A stretch of 64,000 nt of DNA from JALONO01 sp038209965. Lineage in GTDB: Bacteria; Bacteroidota; Bacteroidia; Cytophagales; Thermoflexibacteraceae. The position numbers and the translations under genes are program-made. Location of the stretch: assembly GCA_038209965.1 (NCBI GenBank), contig JBBQXF010000005.1:19489-83488 (forward strand). Reading direction: 5' to 3'. This document shows positions 44,158 through 53,285 of this stretch, in pieces. Every line of letters begins with the position of its first letter. Position 1 is the first letter of the stretch. Under the pieces are notes generated by a model. The model had not been told where the DNA came from and searched no databases. It was given only the letters and a program-made list of their open reading frames with translations.

Positions 44158-44712
44158 ATGTATCGGATCACTTTTTTGCTCCTCCTGCTGAGTGTTGGCT
44201 GTGGCGTTTTGCCAAATGGCACTTCCTATCTTGGCGAAGAAAGGATATTTGGCAAATCTTTCAACAGCACCTTTAGAACTGAATACAGGGAAGCCGGGCC
44301 GAGGGAATCGGCTTGGGAGCTTGGCATTGCCATTCAGCCGCATAAAGATGGCCGGATTAAAGGCATTCGAATTAAAAATCCTACATTGGGCTATGTACGA
44401 TTGTCGGTTTGGGATGCTGATACGCGAATGTTGATCCAAACGATGAATGTGAACATTAACAATACTAGTGACTACAATTTTGTTTATTGCCAAATACCCA
44501 TTGTTGCCAATAAAACATATTGCATTTCTATCAATGTACTTAAATATTATTACTATATTTTACCATTCAATCCATTGCCATTGCACCATCCAGACGTGAG
44601 TTTATTGTACAGTGTGTACGAAGAAACGCCGCACCAACGGTTTCCCCAACACAATGTACCATCGGTATATCATGGGTTGATAGACATTGATGCAGATTTT
44701 AAAATAAATTAG
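44158..44712 (+). CDS. small lipoprotein with a DUF4082-like domain
   Basis: A 184-residue protein. The N-terminus has a hydrophobic core ending LLLLSVGC, a good lipobox with Cys15 as the lipidated residue. The remainder (about 35-180) resembles DUF4082-type beta-sandwich domains: ELGIAIQPHKDGRIKGIRI and VRLSVWDADTRMLIQT. These domains are found on surface proteins and probably bind carbohydrate or protein. No catalytic residues are recognisable. It follows the OmpA-family gene closely. The ATG at 44158 is the only sensible start. Confidence 0.7.
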   Translation: MYRITFLLLLLSVGCGVLPNGTSYLGEERIFGKSFNSTFRTEYREAGPRESAWELGIAIQPHKDGRIKGIRIKNPTLGYVRLSVWDADTRMLIQTMNVNINNTSDYNFVYCQIPIVANKTYCISINVLKYYYYILPFNPLPLHHPDVSLLYSVYEETPHQRFPQHNVPSVYHGLIDIDADFKIN

Positions 44713-45130
44713 ACCTGCGAATTTTTAAAAAAAGTCGAGCAATTTGATTTGGAATATATTTAAGGTCACTGATCGGCATGGATTTGCAACAGAAAAAATG
44801 CCAAAAAACCCAGACTAAACCAAGTTTACCAGGATTCGTTACACCTGACATCGACGCTTTAATTGTATTTAGAACTGGTGGGGACAACAGACTATTTTTA
44901 GGCTTGCGAAGAGAAATTGTTTTTCAGATAGTCTGCATTGCCGAGCATTTTGGTGGTGTTTATAAGGACAAACCTTAGTGGCCAAACACGTTAGTTAATT
45001 TATTATTTGGGCAAAGCGGGCAGGCGGGCAAACCGGAAACTTGGACACTATTTGTTAGCTTTGTTGCACAAGTGTAAAGTCCGGTCTTAGCCAAGTCAGC
45101 TCAATATAACTGCTTTACCGCACCAAACGG
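44713..45130. other. intergenic region, no supported gene
   Basis: About 420 bases downstream of the lipoprotein gene. One open frame (44778-44978, plus) encodes a short peptide without recognisable features and I do not call it. Nothing else is seen before the palindrome at 45131. Confidence 0.5.
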
Positions 45131-45164
45131 CCCGCGTTAACGGCCAAGTGGCCGTTAACGCGGG
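45131..45164. repeat. perfect 16-bp inverted repeat
   Basis: CCCGCGTTAACGGCCA (45131-45146) and TGGCCGTTAACGCGGG (45149-45164) are exact inverse complements separated by AG. It lies 20 bases beyond the 3' end of the APH-like gene (-). There is no T-run on either side, so a dyad for a protein or a transcript barrier is as likely as a terminator. Confidence 0.85.
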
Positions 45165-45183
45165 CAAATCTAGTTTCGGTTTC

Positions 45184-46254
45184 CTACCTAAAATCGCCGA
45201 TCCGACCATAACGGACGGCATTGGCGGCGTTTTCTCCACAGGCTTGCACTAAGTAGATCAGATTGGCAAACCGGGCGTCTTTGGTAAATCCCTTTTTGTA
45301 TCTGGCGTAAATCTGCTGGCAGATCACCCCGATTTTTAGGCATCCGAAGACGTAATAGAAAACGATATTATCTACATTGCGAGCACTTTGGGCCGCGTAG
45401 CGATCCAAGACCTGCTGTCGCGACAAGTTGCCGGGAAAGGCTGTGAGCGAAAAAGCTTTTAGCACTGCCGGGCTGTCAGCATCGGCCCAGTAGCCCAATG
45501 TGGTGCCCAGATCCATCAATGGATCGCCGACGGTGGCCATTTCCCAATCCAAGACCGCCACTATTTCTGATAAATCACCGGGATTGAGCACCATGTTATC
45601 GTATTTATAATCATTATGGAGCAGAGTAGCGGTTTGCTCGGCAGGCTGGTTGACCAGGAGCCACTCGGCGGCTTGATCCATGCCCGGCACCACATCGGTC
45701 TGGGCTTTGCGGTAGCGGCCAATCCAGCCCGCGACTTGCCGTTGCACGTAGCCTTCGGGCTTGCCCAGCCCCACCAATTGGGTGGCCTCGATATCGATCC
45801 GGTGCAAGTCGGCCAAGTTATCGATGGCCGCATAAGAGATGGTGCGCATCAGTTCTGGGGTCAGGGCAAATTCAGTCGGGGGTTTTTGCCGCAGGATGAT
45901 TCCCTGAATCCGCTCCATGATGTAGAATTCCGACCCAATGATGGCCTCGTCACTGCTGTAGACCAAGGGCTTGGGCACTTTGGCATACACTGGCTGGAGG
46001 GTGGCCAGCAGGTGGTGCTCGCGGGCCATGTTGTGCGCCGATTTGATATTGGCCCCAAATGGTGGGCGGCGCAGCACCAACTCCCGATCCCCCAATTGGA
46101 GGAAATACGTCAAGTTGGAATAGCCGGCTGGAAATTGCTGCACTGTCAATTCGCCCGTTAGTTCGGGGAATTGCTCGCGGAGGAAAACCCGCAAATTGGC
46201 TACGTTCAGTTCTTCGCCGGCCCGGATCTGGCCGGGTTGGTCAATGGTGCTCAT
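45184..46254 (-). CDS. APH-like phosphotransferase family protein
   Basis: A 356-residue aminoglycoside/choline kinase-fold protein. LLHNDYKYDNMVL is the Brenner catalytic loop (Asp base) and AVLDWEMATVGDP supplies the metal-binding Asp. The N-lobe has FPAGYSNLTYFLQLG and LVLRRPP. The set matches the ACAD10/11-like phosphotransferases associated with acyl-CoA metabolism, more than antibiotic kinases. In some bacteria these lie beside acyl-CoA dehydrogenases; here no such gene is adjacent, so the substrate (perhaps a hydroxyacyl-CoA) is inferred. All catalytic residues are present. Confidence 0.85.
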   Translation of the reverse strand: MSTIDQPGQIRAGEELNVANLRVFLREQFPELTGELTVQQFPAGYSNLTYFLQLGDRELVLRRPPFGANIKSAHNMAREHHLLATLQPVYAKVPKPLVYSSDEAIIGSEFYIMERIQGIILRQKPPTEFALTPELMRTISYAAIDNLADLHRIDIEATQLVGLGKPEGYVQRQVAGWIGRYRKAQTDVVPGMDQAAEWLLVNQPAEQTATLLHNDYKYDNMVLNPGDLSEIVAVLDWEMATVGDPLMDLGTTLGYWADADSPAVLKAFSLTAFPGNLSRQQVLDRYAAQSARNVDNIVFYYVFGCLKIGVICQQIYARYKKGFTKDARFANLIYLVQACGENAANAVRYGRIGDFR

Positions 46255-46864
46255 GGGCAGGTGGGTTGGCGAGTAAGGTAATTGTTGATTGGTATGGCTT
46301 TTTGTAACTGTTCAGGCACTCTAAATGAATTGAATTTACATTTCTTGAAAATCAATAAATGGCACATCTTGGCAACCTTTTGAACTGGGGGATTGGATCA
46401 CAGTGCATTGAGCAGGTTTTCATTTTTTTGCCTAGGTAGTGAATAAATTTGCAAGCTTATTGATTGACCCAAAACAATTTTTGGCCTTTTGATTACCGAA
46501 GGACAAAAAAATATAATCAGGAGTATTGGTTTTAATCGGTTGATATAAAATAACGTTTTGTTGATCAACCTATTTTGCAATTTTCTGATTATCAACTATT
46601 TATTCTTGATATGGCATTTTTTAGGTAAACCCAATGGTTGCAATAATGTCCAATCAAACTTAATTGTTTATTAACCAAAAAATATTTAAAATCAAGGCCA
46701 TAAACCTGAACAGTTACCAAAAGCGATTTAACCTCAGCCCAGCTTGTTTTTAAAAAACTAATTAATTACTGATGATTTTTGGGATTCGCAAAGTAGTTTA
46801 CTAAATTGGTCTATTTTTAATTGATAGCCAATTAAATATAGCAAAATATCGGCGAACTTTAAAG
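46255..46864. other. AT-rich intergenic region, no supported gene
   Basis: About 610 bases upstream of the APH-like gene and downstream of fabH (both minus). It is very AT-rich, and the single open frame (46398-46595, minus) lacks features. Probably regulatory or decayed sequence. Confidence 0.5.
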
Positions 46865-46916
46865 CCAAGGTTCCAAACTTTTACTGGGGGTAGCGCCCAC
46901 AAATTTGGAACCTTGG
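46865..46916 (-). terminator. hairpin at the 3' end of fabH
   Basis: CCAAGGTTCCAAA (46865-46877) pairs with TTTGGAACCTTGG (46904-46916), a perfect 13-bp stem around a 26-base loop. It begins 18 bases after the fabH stop codon in the direction of transcription. A CTTTAAAG stretch follows on the minus strand. Confidence 0.7.
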
Positions 46917-46934
46917 TCAGGTTGTCCAAACTAT

Positions 46935-47939
46935 TTACCAGCGGATCAGGGCGGAGGCCCAAGTGAACCCACTGCCAAAGGAAGTGAGGCAAACGAGGTC
47001 GCCATCCTTGATCCGGCCGGCTTCCCATGCTTCGCACAGGGCGATCGGGATGGAGGCGGCTGTGGTATTGCCGTAGCGGTGGATATTGCTCACCACTTTT
47101 TCTTCGGGCAGCCCCAATTTTTGTTGTACGGCCGAAGAAATGCGCGCGTTGGCTTGGTGGGGCACCAACAGGTCGATATCGGCAGTAGTCAAGCCATTGG
47201 CTGTGAGGGCTTCCATCACCACTTCGGGCATCCGGGTGACGGCGTGCTTGAAAACGTGCTGGCCGTTCATCACCGGATAAAACTTGCCCCCGGGCTTCAG
47301 CTCGTTCAGGTCATTGCGGTCTTTGGCACTGGAACTGGGATAGAGCACGGCCAGTTCCTCGGCATATTTGCCCTCCGAGTGCAGGTGGGTGGAGAGCACC
47401 CCCCGGCCTGGTTCCTCGGTGGCGGTGAGCACTGCCGCCCCGGCCCCGTCACCAAAGATGACGGCCACGTGGCGGCCCGCATCCGAATAATCCAAACCGC
47501 TGGAATGGATTTCGGCCCCGACCAACAGCACATTTTTGTACATCCCGGTGCGGATAAATTGATCGGCAATGGACAACCCATAGATAAACCCGGAGCATTG
47601 GGCGCGGAGATCGATGGCCGCGATGTTGCGAAAACCCATCTCCCGCTGCAACAGTACCCCGGAACCGGGGAAATAGTAGTCGGGGCTCAAGGTGGCATAC
47701 ACGATCAGATCAATGTCCTGCGGGGTCATTTGGGCGCGATCCAGTGCGATCTGCGCGGCTTTCATGGCAAACCCGTAATTGGTTTCCCCTTTTTCGTAAT
47801 CAAAATAGTGTCGCTCTTGAATACCGGTCCGTTCGACAATCCATTCGTTGGTGGTGTTGACTGTTTGGGTCAACACTTCATTGGTGACCACTTTTTCGGG
47901 TACATAGAAGCCAATACCCGCAATTTTGGAGCGTTTCAT
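46935..47939 (-). CDS. fabH: 3-oxoacyl-ACP synthase III (FabH-type)
   Basis: A 334-residue thiolase-fold condensing enzyme that starts fatty-acid synthesis by joining acetyl-CoA (or branched acyl-CoA) to malonyl-ACP. The catalytic triad is present: Cys115 in RAQCSGF, His261 in PHQANARI and Asn291 in YGNTTAAS. GDGAGAAV lies near residue 163. An insertion around 205-230 (DRNDLNELKPGGKFY) is typical of the Bacteroidota FabH paralogues. It is not in an acpP/plsX/rpmF cluster, so it may be a second FabH; the gene symbol is by family. It is divergent from glmS. Confidence 0.92.
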   Translation of the reverse strand: MKRSKIAGIGFYVPEKVVTNEVLTQTVNTTNEWIVERTGIQERHYFDYEKGETNYGFAMKAAQIALDRAQMTPQDIDLIVYATLSPDYYFPGSGVLLQREMGFRNIAAIDLRAQCSGFIYGLSIADQFIRTGMYKNVLLVGAEIHSSGLDYSDAGRHVAVIFGDGAGAAVLTATEEPGRGVLSTHLHSEGKYAEELAVLYPSSSAKDRNDLNELKPGGKFYPVMNGQHVFKHAVTRMPEVVMEALTANGLTTADIDLLVPHQANARISSAVQQKLGLPEEKVVSNIHRYGNTTAASIPIALCEAWEAGRIKDGDLVCLTSFGSGFTWASALIRW

Positions 47940-48035
47940 TTACAGTGTGTTTAAGTGTCCATTTCATTTCACTGTCCAAGCGCTGGGGCCATTGGCGGTG
48001 GGCCGGCTCCGGCCGCAGCGGGCAATGCAAGGGAG

Positions 48036-48043
48036 CAAATTTA
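48036..48043 (-). promoter_or_regulatory. -7 promoter element of fabH
   Basis: TAAATTTG on the minus strand, about 97 bases before the fabH ATG. A clear -33 TTG is not at the expected distance. Confidence 0.5.
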
Positions 48044-48135
48044 GGTAAAACGCGCCAAGGGCATTCATAATTTGGCAGTTGGCCCGAAGAAATATGGCTG
48101 CCCCTGTTGGGGTTCGCGATCAGGTTATTCGCTGG

Positions 48136-48162
48136 CAGATAGTTAATTGGGTTAACTATCTG
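48136..48162. promoter_or_regulatory. 11-bp inverted repeat in the fabH-glmS divergent region
   Basis: CAGATAGTTAA (48136-48146) and TTAACTATCTG (48152-48162) are exact inverse complements with spacer TTGGG. It lies 24 bases upstream of the glmS -33 element and upstream of fabH too. This position suits an operator for one or both genes. A smaller dyad GGGCGA/TCGCCC follows at once. Confidence 0.6.
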
Positions 48163-48185
48163 GGCGATTCGCCCGGCATTTCTTA

Positions 48186-48215
48186 TTGGTTTTCTACCAA
48201 ACTGGTTTAAATTTG
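48186..48215 (+). promoter_or_regulatory. promoter of glmS
   Basis: TTG (48186-48188), 19 bases, then TAAATTTG (48208-48215): a full consensus match about 75 bases before ATG 48290. No glmS ribozyme-like structure is apparent in the leader. Confidence 0.75.
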
Positions 48216-48289
48216 CCTATTGCCCCACTGTTCTGGCGGTGATTTTTTTGATTTTATCTTTTCTTTTATCCAATTTCATCAAAATTTTT

Positions 48290-50161
48290 ATGTGCGGGAT
48301 TGTAGCATATTTGGGCGAAGCCGAGGCGTGCCCCATTATTCTGAAAGGGTTGAAGCGGTTGGAATATCGGGGGTACGACAGTGCCGGGGTGGCCCTCATG
48401 AACGGTGAACTGAACGTCTATAAAAAGAAGGGCAAAGTGACCGAACTGGAAAATTTTCTGGATGGCCACGCGTCCGCCCACAGTTTACAAGCCAGCATTG
48501 GCATGGGCCACACCCGGTGGGCCACCCACGGCGAACCCAATGACGTGAACGCCCACCCCCACTGCTCAACCGATGGCAAATTGGCCATTATCCACAACGG
48601 GATCATTGAAAACTACTTGGTCCTTAAAAAAGAGTTGATGCACCGGGGGCACGTTTTCCAGAGCCAGACCGACTCCGAGGTGCTGATCCAATTCATTGAG
48701 CGGATCCAAAAAGACAATGACTGCTCGCTGGAAGAGGCCGTCCGCTTGGCCCTGAACAAAGTTGTTGGGGCTTATGCCATCGTGATCATGTCGGTGGACA
48801 CTCCCGAGCAATTGATCGCGGCCCGCAAGAGCAGCCCCTTGGTGATCGGGGTGGGCCAGCGCGACGCCGACGGCCAGCCTACTGAATTTTTTCTGGCCTC
48901 CGATGCCACCCCGATCATTGAATACACCAAAGATGTCGTTTATCTAAACGATTTGGAAATTGCTGTAATCAAGCGGGGCGGCAAATTAGAGATCAAGACC
49001 ATTGCCGACGTGGCCACTACGCCCTATATCCAGCGGCTGGAAATGGAACTGGAATCGATCGAAAAGGGGGGCTACGACTCTTTCATGCTCAAAGAAATCT
49101 TCGAGCAGCCCCATTCCGTGCGCGACTGCCTGCGGGGCCGCCTGATCGCCGACCAGCACTACCTGGCCTTGGGCGGCATCCGCCAATATTTGGACAACTT
49201 ACTGAATGCCAAGCGGATCATTCTCTTGGGCTGTGGCACTTCGTGGCACGCCGGGCTGGTGGCCGAATACGTGATCGAGGAGCTGGCCCGCATCCCGGTC
49301 GAGGTGGAGTATGCCTCCGAGTTCCGTTACCGCAACCCGGTCATCGACGAGGGCGACGTGGTGATCGCCGTGTCACAGTCGGGCGAAACTGCCGATACCC
49401 TCGCCGCCATCGAGCTGGCCAAAAGCAAGGGGGCCATTGTGTTTGGGATTTGCAACGTGGTCGGGTCGTCCATCGCCCGTGCCTCGCACGAAGGGGCCTA
49501 CACCCACGCCGGCCCGGAGATAGGGGTGGCCAGCACCAAGGCTTTCACGGCCCAGATCACCGTGCTGTCCATGCTGGGGCTTATCTTGGCCAAAAAACGC
49601 GGCACGATCACCGAGAGCCAATACACCGAACTGTTGTGGGAAATGGAGGGGATTCCCGCCAAAATAGAGAAAGCGCTGCAAAGCAACAGCTTGATCGAGG
49701 TGATTGCCGGGCAGATCAAAGATGCCCGCAACTGCCTTTACCTGGGGCGGGGTTTCAACTTTCCCGTGGCACTCGAGGGGGCGCTCAAGCTCAAGGAGAT
49801 TTCGTACATCCACGCCGAGGGCTACCCGGCCGCTGAGATGAAGCACGGGCCCATTGCCCTGATCGATGCCGAAATGCCGGTCGTATTCATCGCGATCAAA
49901 GATAGTTCCTACCAAAAAGTGGTGTCCAACATTCAAGAGGTGAAAGCCCGGAAGGGCATCGTGATCGCTATCGTGACCGAGGGCGACGACCTGATCACCA
50001 CCATGGTAGATTACGTGATCGAGGTGCCCGCCTCTTATGACGTGCTGATGCCCCTGCTCACCGTCATCCCGCTGCAACTGCTGGCCTATCACATAGCGGT
50101 CATGCGCGGGTGCAACGTGGACCAGCCCCGCAACTTGGCCAAATCGGTCACGGTGGAGTAG
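48290..50161 (+). CDS. glmS: glutamine-fructose-6-phosphate aminotransferase (isomerizing)
   Basis: GlmS makes glucosamine-6-phosphate from fructose-6-phosphate and glutamine for peptidoglycan and LPS. The 623-residue protein starts MCGIVAYLG, so Cys2 becomes the N-terminal nucleophile after Met removal, which fixes the start at 48290 and not 48239. Residues about 2-230 are the glutaminase domain with [14 protein letters not shown]. Two SIS domains follow with [22 protein letters not shown] and [17 protein letters not shown]. The C-terminal [11 protein letters not shown] is canonical. It is monocistronic with its own promoter. Confidence 0.97.
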   Translation: MCGIVAYLGEAEACPIILKGLKRLEYRGYDSAGVALMNGELNVYKKKGKVTELENFLDGHASAHSLQASIGMGHTRWATHGEPNDVNAHPHCSTDGKLAIIHNGIIENYLVLKKELMHRGHVFQSQTDSEVLIQFIERIQKDNDCSLEEAVRLALNKVVGAYAIVIMSVDTPEQLIAARKSSPLVIGVGQRDADGQPTEFFLASDATPIIEYTKDVVYLNDLEIAVIKRGGKLEIKTIADVATTPYIQRLEMELESIEKGGYDSFMLKEIFEQPHSVRDCLRGRLIADQHYLALGGIRQYLDNLLNAKRIILLGCGTSWHAGLVAEYVIEELARIPVEVEYASEFRYRNPVIDEGDVVIAVSQSGETADTLAAIELAKSKGAIVFGICNVVGSSIARASHEGAYTHAGPEIGVASTKAFTAQITVLSMLGLILAKKRGTITESQYTELLWEMEGIPAKIEKALQSNSLIEVIAGQIKDARNCLYLGRGFNFPVALEGALKLKEISYIHAEGYPAAEMKHGPIALIDAEMPVVFIAIKDSSYQKVVSNIQEVKARKGIVIAIVTEGDDLITTMVDYVIEVPASYDVLMPLLTVIPLQLLAYHIAVMRGCNVDQPRNLAKSVTVE

Positions 50162-50777
50162 GGGAGGAGTGGGATCTTGTTGGTGGCTTTTTTCAAAAAA
50201 AGCCGTCAGAAAGCAGGCATTCGCAGCACGGCTAGCGCGCATGCCTTGTGCCGTAGTTTGGCCAGGCATAGGGCAGGTGCGTGGAAGCGCTGCGCTATAT
50301 CCAAAGCTGGCTGGGGCATTAAAGTAGCAAACCCTCCGAGGGTTTGTGCGAAAGTAATGGTCAACGCCTTTGCCCAGACAGAAAGTCTGTTGGATAATTT
50401 GGGGGTTTGGCAGCAAGAAACTAGGTTTTCGTAAACGCCCGGTGAAGCAACAAGTAGCGGGATAAGCGATGGGGCGCTGGTTGGTGATTTGGGTAATGTC
50501 TTGAGCTAGTAGTATTTGAAGGTGGAAGCAGTGTGGCTAAGTTTTCGCTAGCGTATACTGGATCAAAGTGGGGGAACGCTCCGACAGTAACTAAACGGTT
50601 CAACGGCGTGGTGCAACTTGGCGGGAAACGGAAAGGCAGACCTCCCAAATGCCGCATTGATAAAGATCGGGACTGAACCAAGAAATGCGGGAGCAAAATC
50701 GCGGGGAGCATTTTATCAGACCGAACAAGCGGACAGGTGAAGTGGAAATAAATGCGAGGGTTTTTAAAATAAATAAT
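50162..50777. other. gene-free region with small dyads
   Basis: About 615 bases after glmS without a supported gene. It contains two short dyads. CAAACCCTC/GAGGGTTTG (50328-50346) has a 1-base centre. CAGAC/GTCTG (50375-50389) has loop AGAAA. An A/T-rich dyad GGCTTTTTT/AAAAAAGCC at 50185-50204 may aid glmS termination. The open frames here lack features and are not called. Confidence 0.5.
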
Positions 50778-50900
50778 ATGAACAACAAATAGAAGGAGGC
50801 TGCGTTTCAGGACTACATAGCCGAGTTTGGGAGTGGTTCGGTTACGAAGCGGGACTTTTGCTTTAGGAAGATACCTAGACTTCGGTCATCCGGTCGCAGC
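50778..50900 (+). pseudogene. relic of a small gene, possibly a transposon ORF
   Basis: An ATG at 50778 opens MNNK, then TAG at 50790, then the same frame continues KEAAFQDYIAEFGSGSV and TKRDFC before becoming unreadable. The post-stop peptide looks coding and resembles the N-terminal helices of small IS66-associated transposon proteins. That assignment is weak. It adds to the other nonsense-bearing relics nearby. Confidence 0.35.
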
Positions 50901-51141
50901 CTAGATCGCCCAGCACTTTCTACTCCACATTCATACTCACTTGCAGTACTGTATCATGGGCCCATTCCATGTCCCAACTGCCGATTATATACTGACCTTG
51001 CTTCTTAATTCAATAGTTGAAGGGTTTTAAATTTTAGGTCACAATTTTAAAACATCATTTTTTGAAAAATAAATTTAAGGAAAAAAATATTTAATTTTAC
51101 CGACAATGAAATGACGCATCAAATACAACACCAACTTATGA

Positions 51142-51630
51142 TGCAAAATTGTTTTGCAGGAGCAATTGGACATACTCCAACTGCCTTATACAGTGACGGG
51201 TTTGGATGAGATAGAAATTAAAGAAATAATTTCCGCTGCAAAGTATCAGAAGTTAGAAGCGAGACTGGCCAAATACGGAATTGAAATAATTGACGATCCA
51301 AAAAGTGTCTTGGTTCAAAAAATTTAAGATGCCATAATAGAAATGATTTACGTGGAAGAAACATTGCCAACTGTAAAAATTTCCATACATCTTGCCGATA
51401 AGCTAAATAAAAGTTACGGTTATCTTGCAAATATCTTTTCAGAAGTAATATTTACTTCTATTCAAAATTTTATTCTGCTTTAAAGAATTGATCGGGCAAA
51501 ACATGAAATTGTTGAAGGTAAACTTTCATTTTCAGAAATAGCATGGAAATTAAATTACAGCAGTGTCACTCACTCATCAAATAAATTTAAAAAAATAGCA
51601 GGACTGAATACAAAAATTACCACCGAGTAA
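51142..51630 (+). pseudogene. decayed AraC-family transcriptional regulator
   Basis: One reading phase carries a recognisable small AraC-type regulator interrupted by TAA at 51325-51327 and at 51481-51483. Segments in order are VLQEQLDILQLPYT, LDEIEIKEIISAAKYQ, GIEIIDDPKSVLVQKI (stop), DAIIEMIYVEETLPTVKIS, LNKSYGYLANIFSEV and NFILL (stop). RIDRAKHEIVEGKLSFSEIA, WKLNYSSVTHSSNKFKK and TTE (final stop) complete it. This matches the roughly 190-residue Bacteroidota regulators with an N-terminal metal-binding-like domain, whose N-terminus (VCNRC region, before 51142) is also damaged. Both stops fit single changes (AAA or CAA to TAA). It is non-functional as a full protein. Confidence 0.8.
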
Positions 51631-51696
51631 AATGCTAGTTTTACGGAATACCAAGCAGTTGCAAACAAAACTTTTTCACTCTACAAAAACAAAACC

Positions 51697-52734
51697 ATGA
51701 AAAAATTATTATTACTTTCTCTGTTCACGATATTTGCGGGAAGCACATTTGCCCAAAAACAAACCTTTGACCTTATTACTTATACACCTCCACAAGGTTG
51801 GACAAAAAATGTGGAAGAAAATTTAATTAGCTACACAACTACGGACAGCAAAACAAATACCTGGTGTCGAATTCTTGTTATAAAAAGTACTATCAGCAAA
51901 GGAACCATTCAAGCTGATTTTGAAAGCGAATGGCAGGAATTGATTGTAAAAAATTATAACCCCATTGATAAACGAAAGGAAAATGCAATTCAGGAAGCCG
52001 AAGGCTGGAAAATAAAAGCCGGCAGCAGTAAATTTACTTTTAATAACAGTGAAGCCATGGCAATGCTTACCACCGCAAGCGGCTACGACCGATGTGTGAG
52101 TATTGTAGCGGTTACCAACAACCAGAATTATTTAAAAGATGTACAGGCAGTGATAGCATCAGTTGATCTGATAAGACCTGCATCAATTTCCTCCCAAGTG
52201 GAAAGTAATTCACAACCAAGTAATAATATCTTAGCGCCTTCTGTTATTGGAAAATGGTCGAAGACCTCAACCAGCAATTCAAATTACGCAGTAAGTAACG
52301 GCCTTCATCAATACCATAAAATGCAATACGAGTTCAAACCAAACGGAACGTATCAATTCTTATACAGGAGCTTCTCCTATATGCCCGATATATATTTTGC
52401 TAAGGAAAGCGGGACATACGTAATTCAAGGCAATTCAATTACTATTATCCCACAAACCAGCGTATTTGAGACCTGGACCAAGGCAACCACTATTGATGCC
52501 AATGGTAATAATGCTTCACTAGATAAGCTTGGCAAGTTAAAAAGTAGTCAAAAAAGGACACTAGAAAAAGTTACCTATCAGTTTACAAGTGAATATTTTT
52601 CTGGTATAAAAAAATGGCAACTTGTTTTGCAATATGATAAGCCCACAGAAAGAGACGGCCCTTATAATGGAGGAACTGCTTTTTCCAATGCCTGGCTTTA
52701 TGGCAATGCAGAATTCCCCATCGAATATAAGTAG
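51697..52734 (+). CDS. secreted lipocalin-like protein of unknown function
   Basis: A 345-residue exported protein with a signal peptide (residues 1-19, ending TFAQ). Residues about 20-155 form one domain beginning FDLITYTPPQGWTKN, and 185-340 a beta-rich domain beginning VIGKWSKTSTSNSNYA, of the lipocalin-like stress-protein style (GKW at the N-terminus, GTYQFLYRS, GTYVIQGNSITI). I do not recognise a named family. The gene is AT-rich and lies in the decay zone, 66 bases after the AraC relic, which may once have regulated it. It appears intact. Confidence 0.7.
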   Translation: MKKLLLLSLFTIFAGSTFAQKQTFDLITYTPPQGWTKNVEENLISYTTTDSKTNTWCRILVIKSTISKGTIQADFESEWQELIVKNYNPIDKRKENAIQEAEGWKIKAGSSKFTFNNSEAMAMLTTASGYDRCVSIVAVTNNQNYLKDVQAVIASVDLIRPASISSQVESNSQPSNNILAPSVIGKWSKTSTSNSNYAVSNGLHQYHKMQYEFKPNGTYQFLYRSFSYMPDIYFAKESGTYVIQGNSITIIPQTSVFETWTKATTIDANGNNASLDKLGKLKSSQKRTLEKVTYQFTSEYFSGIKKWQLVLQYDKPTERDGPYNGGTAFSNAWLYGNAEFPIEYK

Positions 52735-52957
52735 TATAAAAATATTCGCAAATGGGCTGTTTATTATGACAACAGTGCCAGTCTTTACCCCAAAAGCGAA
52801 CCTTTGACTTCGCCATCTGCACTCCACCCAAAAGATTGAAGCAACAATAATAAAATAGGCAATATCGCTCTGGTAGATCTAAGTAATAAATGTAGTAAAG
52901 CCATTGTTGCTATAGTCTGCAAAGCAACCCGCGCGGCCGATCATTCGGAATGATTTC
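52735..52957. other. AT-rich gap after the lipocalin-like gene
   Basis: About 220 bases with no supported gene; the short frame at 52622-52807 overlaps the lipocalin-like gene and lacks features. A small dyad TCATT/AATGA is at about 52941-52953. Confidence 0.4.
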
Positions 52958-53008
52958 AGCCTAGACAATCCACTCATTGTTAATGAGAGGATTGTCTAGG
53001 CTTTTTTG
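52958..53008 (-). terminator. strong terminator hairpin downstream of a gene fragment
   Basis: AGCCTAGACAATCC pairs with GGATTGTCTAGGCT (14 bp), then one A-A mismatch and CTCATT/AATGAG around GTT, giving a stem of about 20 bp. T-run TTTTTT follows on the plus side, and the minus reading has AAAAAAGCC before it. On the minus strand it lies nine bases after the stop codon of the fragment at 53017-53100. Confidence 0.8.
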
Positions 53009-53016
53009 GAAAAATA

Positions 53017-53100
53017 TTAGTGATCCGGCGCTTTCAGGTTTTCATTTTCCCGCATTCTCCAGTGCTCGATCCAAGCAATAAAAGCAATGCTTGCCGTCAT
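53017..53100 (-). pseudogene. 3' fragment of an unknown gene
   Basis: A 27-residue minus-strand reading MTASIAFIAWIEHWRMR, then ENENLKAPDH and stop, looks like a genuine hydrophobic-then-charged protein C-terminus, with a strong terminator right behind it. Upstream, the frame has a stop (TAA) directly before the ATG and no coherent extension. It appears to be the surviving tail of a lost membrane protein. The family is not recognised. Confidence 0.45.
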
Positions 53101-53196
53101 TTAGCCAAAAAGAACCCACTCTGGCCGAGCCTTGAGACTACCGTTGGGTAGTGGCCGGAAACTGGGGCAACCAATGTTGGCCCGATCGTACTCCCA

Positions 53197-53285
53197 CTAG
53201 TCCACTTCTTCACCCATCCGCGCCCCCAACGGTTTGAGCAACAGGATCTTGAATTTCAATCTTAGCTTTTTCAAGCTTGGCAAAG
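53197..53285 (-). pseudogene. fragment duplicating the 3' end of the Spy-like gene
   Basis: Bases 53197-53229 are identical over 33 bases to 55569-55601, the last codons of the Spy-like gene. The similarity continues with mismatches to about 53285: minus-strand reading SLKKLRLKFKILLLKPL, then GARMGEEVD, against ELYKTEVEFKTLLLKRL, then GARMGEEVD. Only the C-terminal 25-30 residues exist. This is a decayed or truncated paralogue, and forms a direct repeat flanking the ClC channel region. Confidence 0.75.

Noticed and set aside
44778..44978. 66-residue frame after the lipoprotein gene
   Set aside because: No recognisable domain, and no promoter or close linkage to another gene supports it.
48216..48289. 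glmS ribozyme or amino-sugar riboswitch before glmS
   Set aside because: The leader is short and shows no such fold; the ribozyme is known mainly from Gram-positive bacteria.
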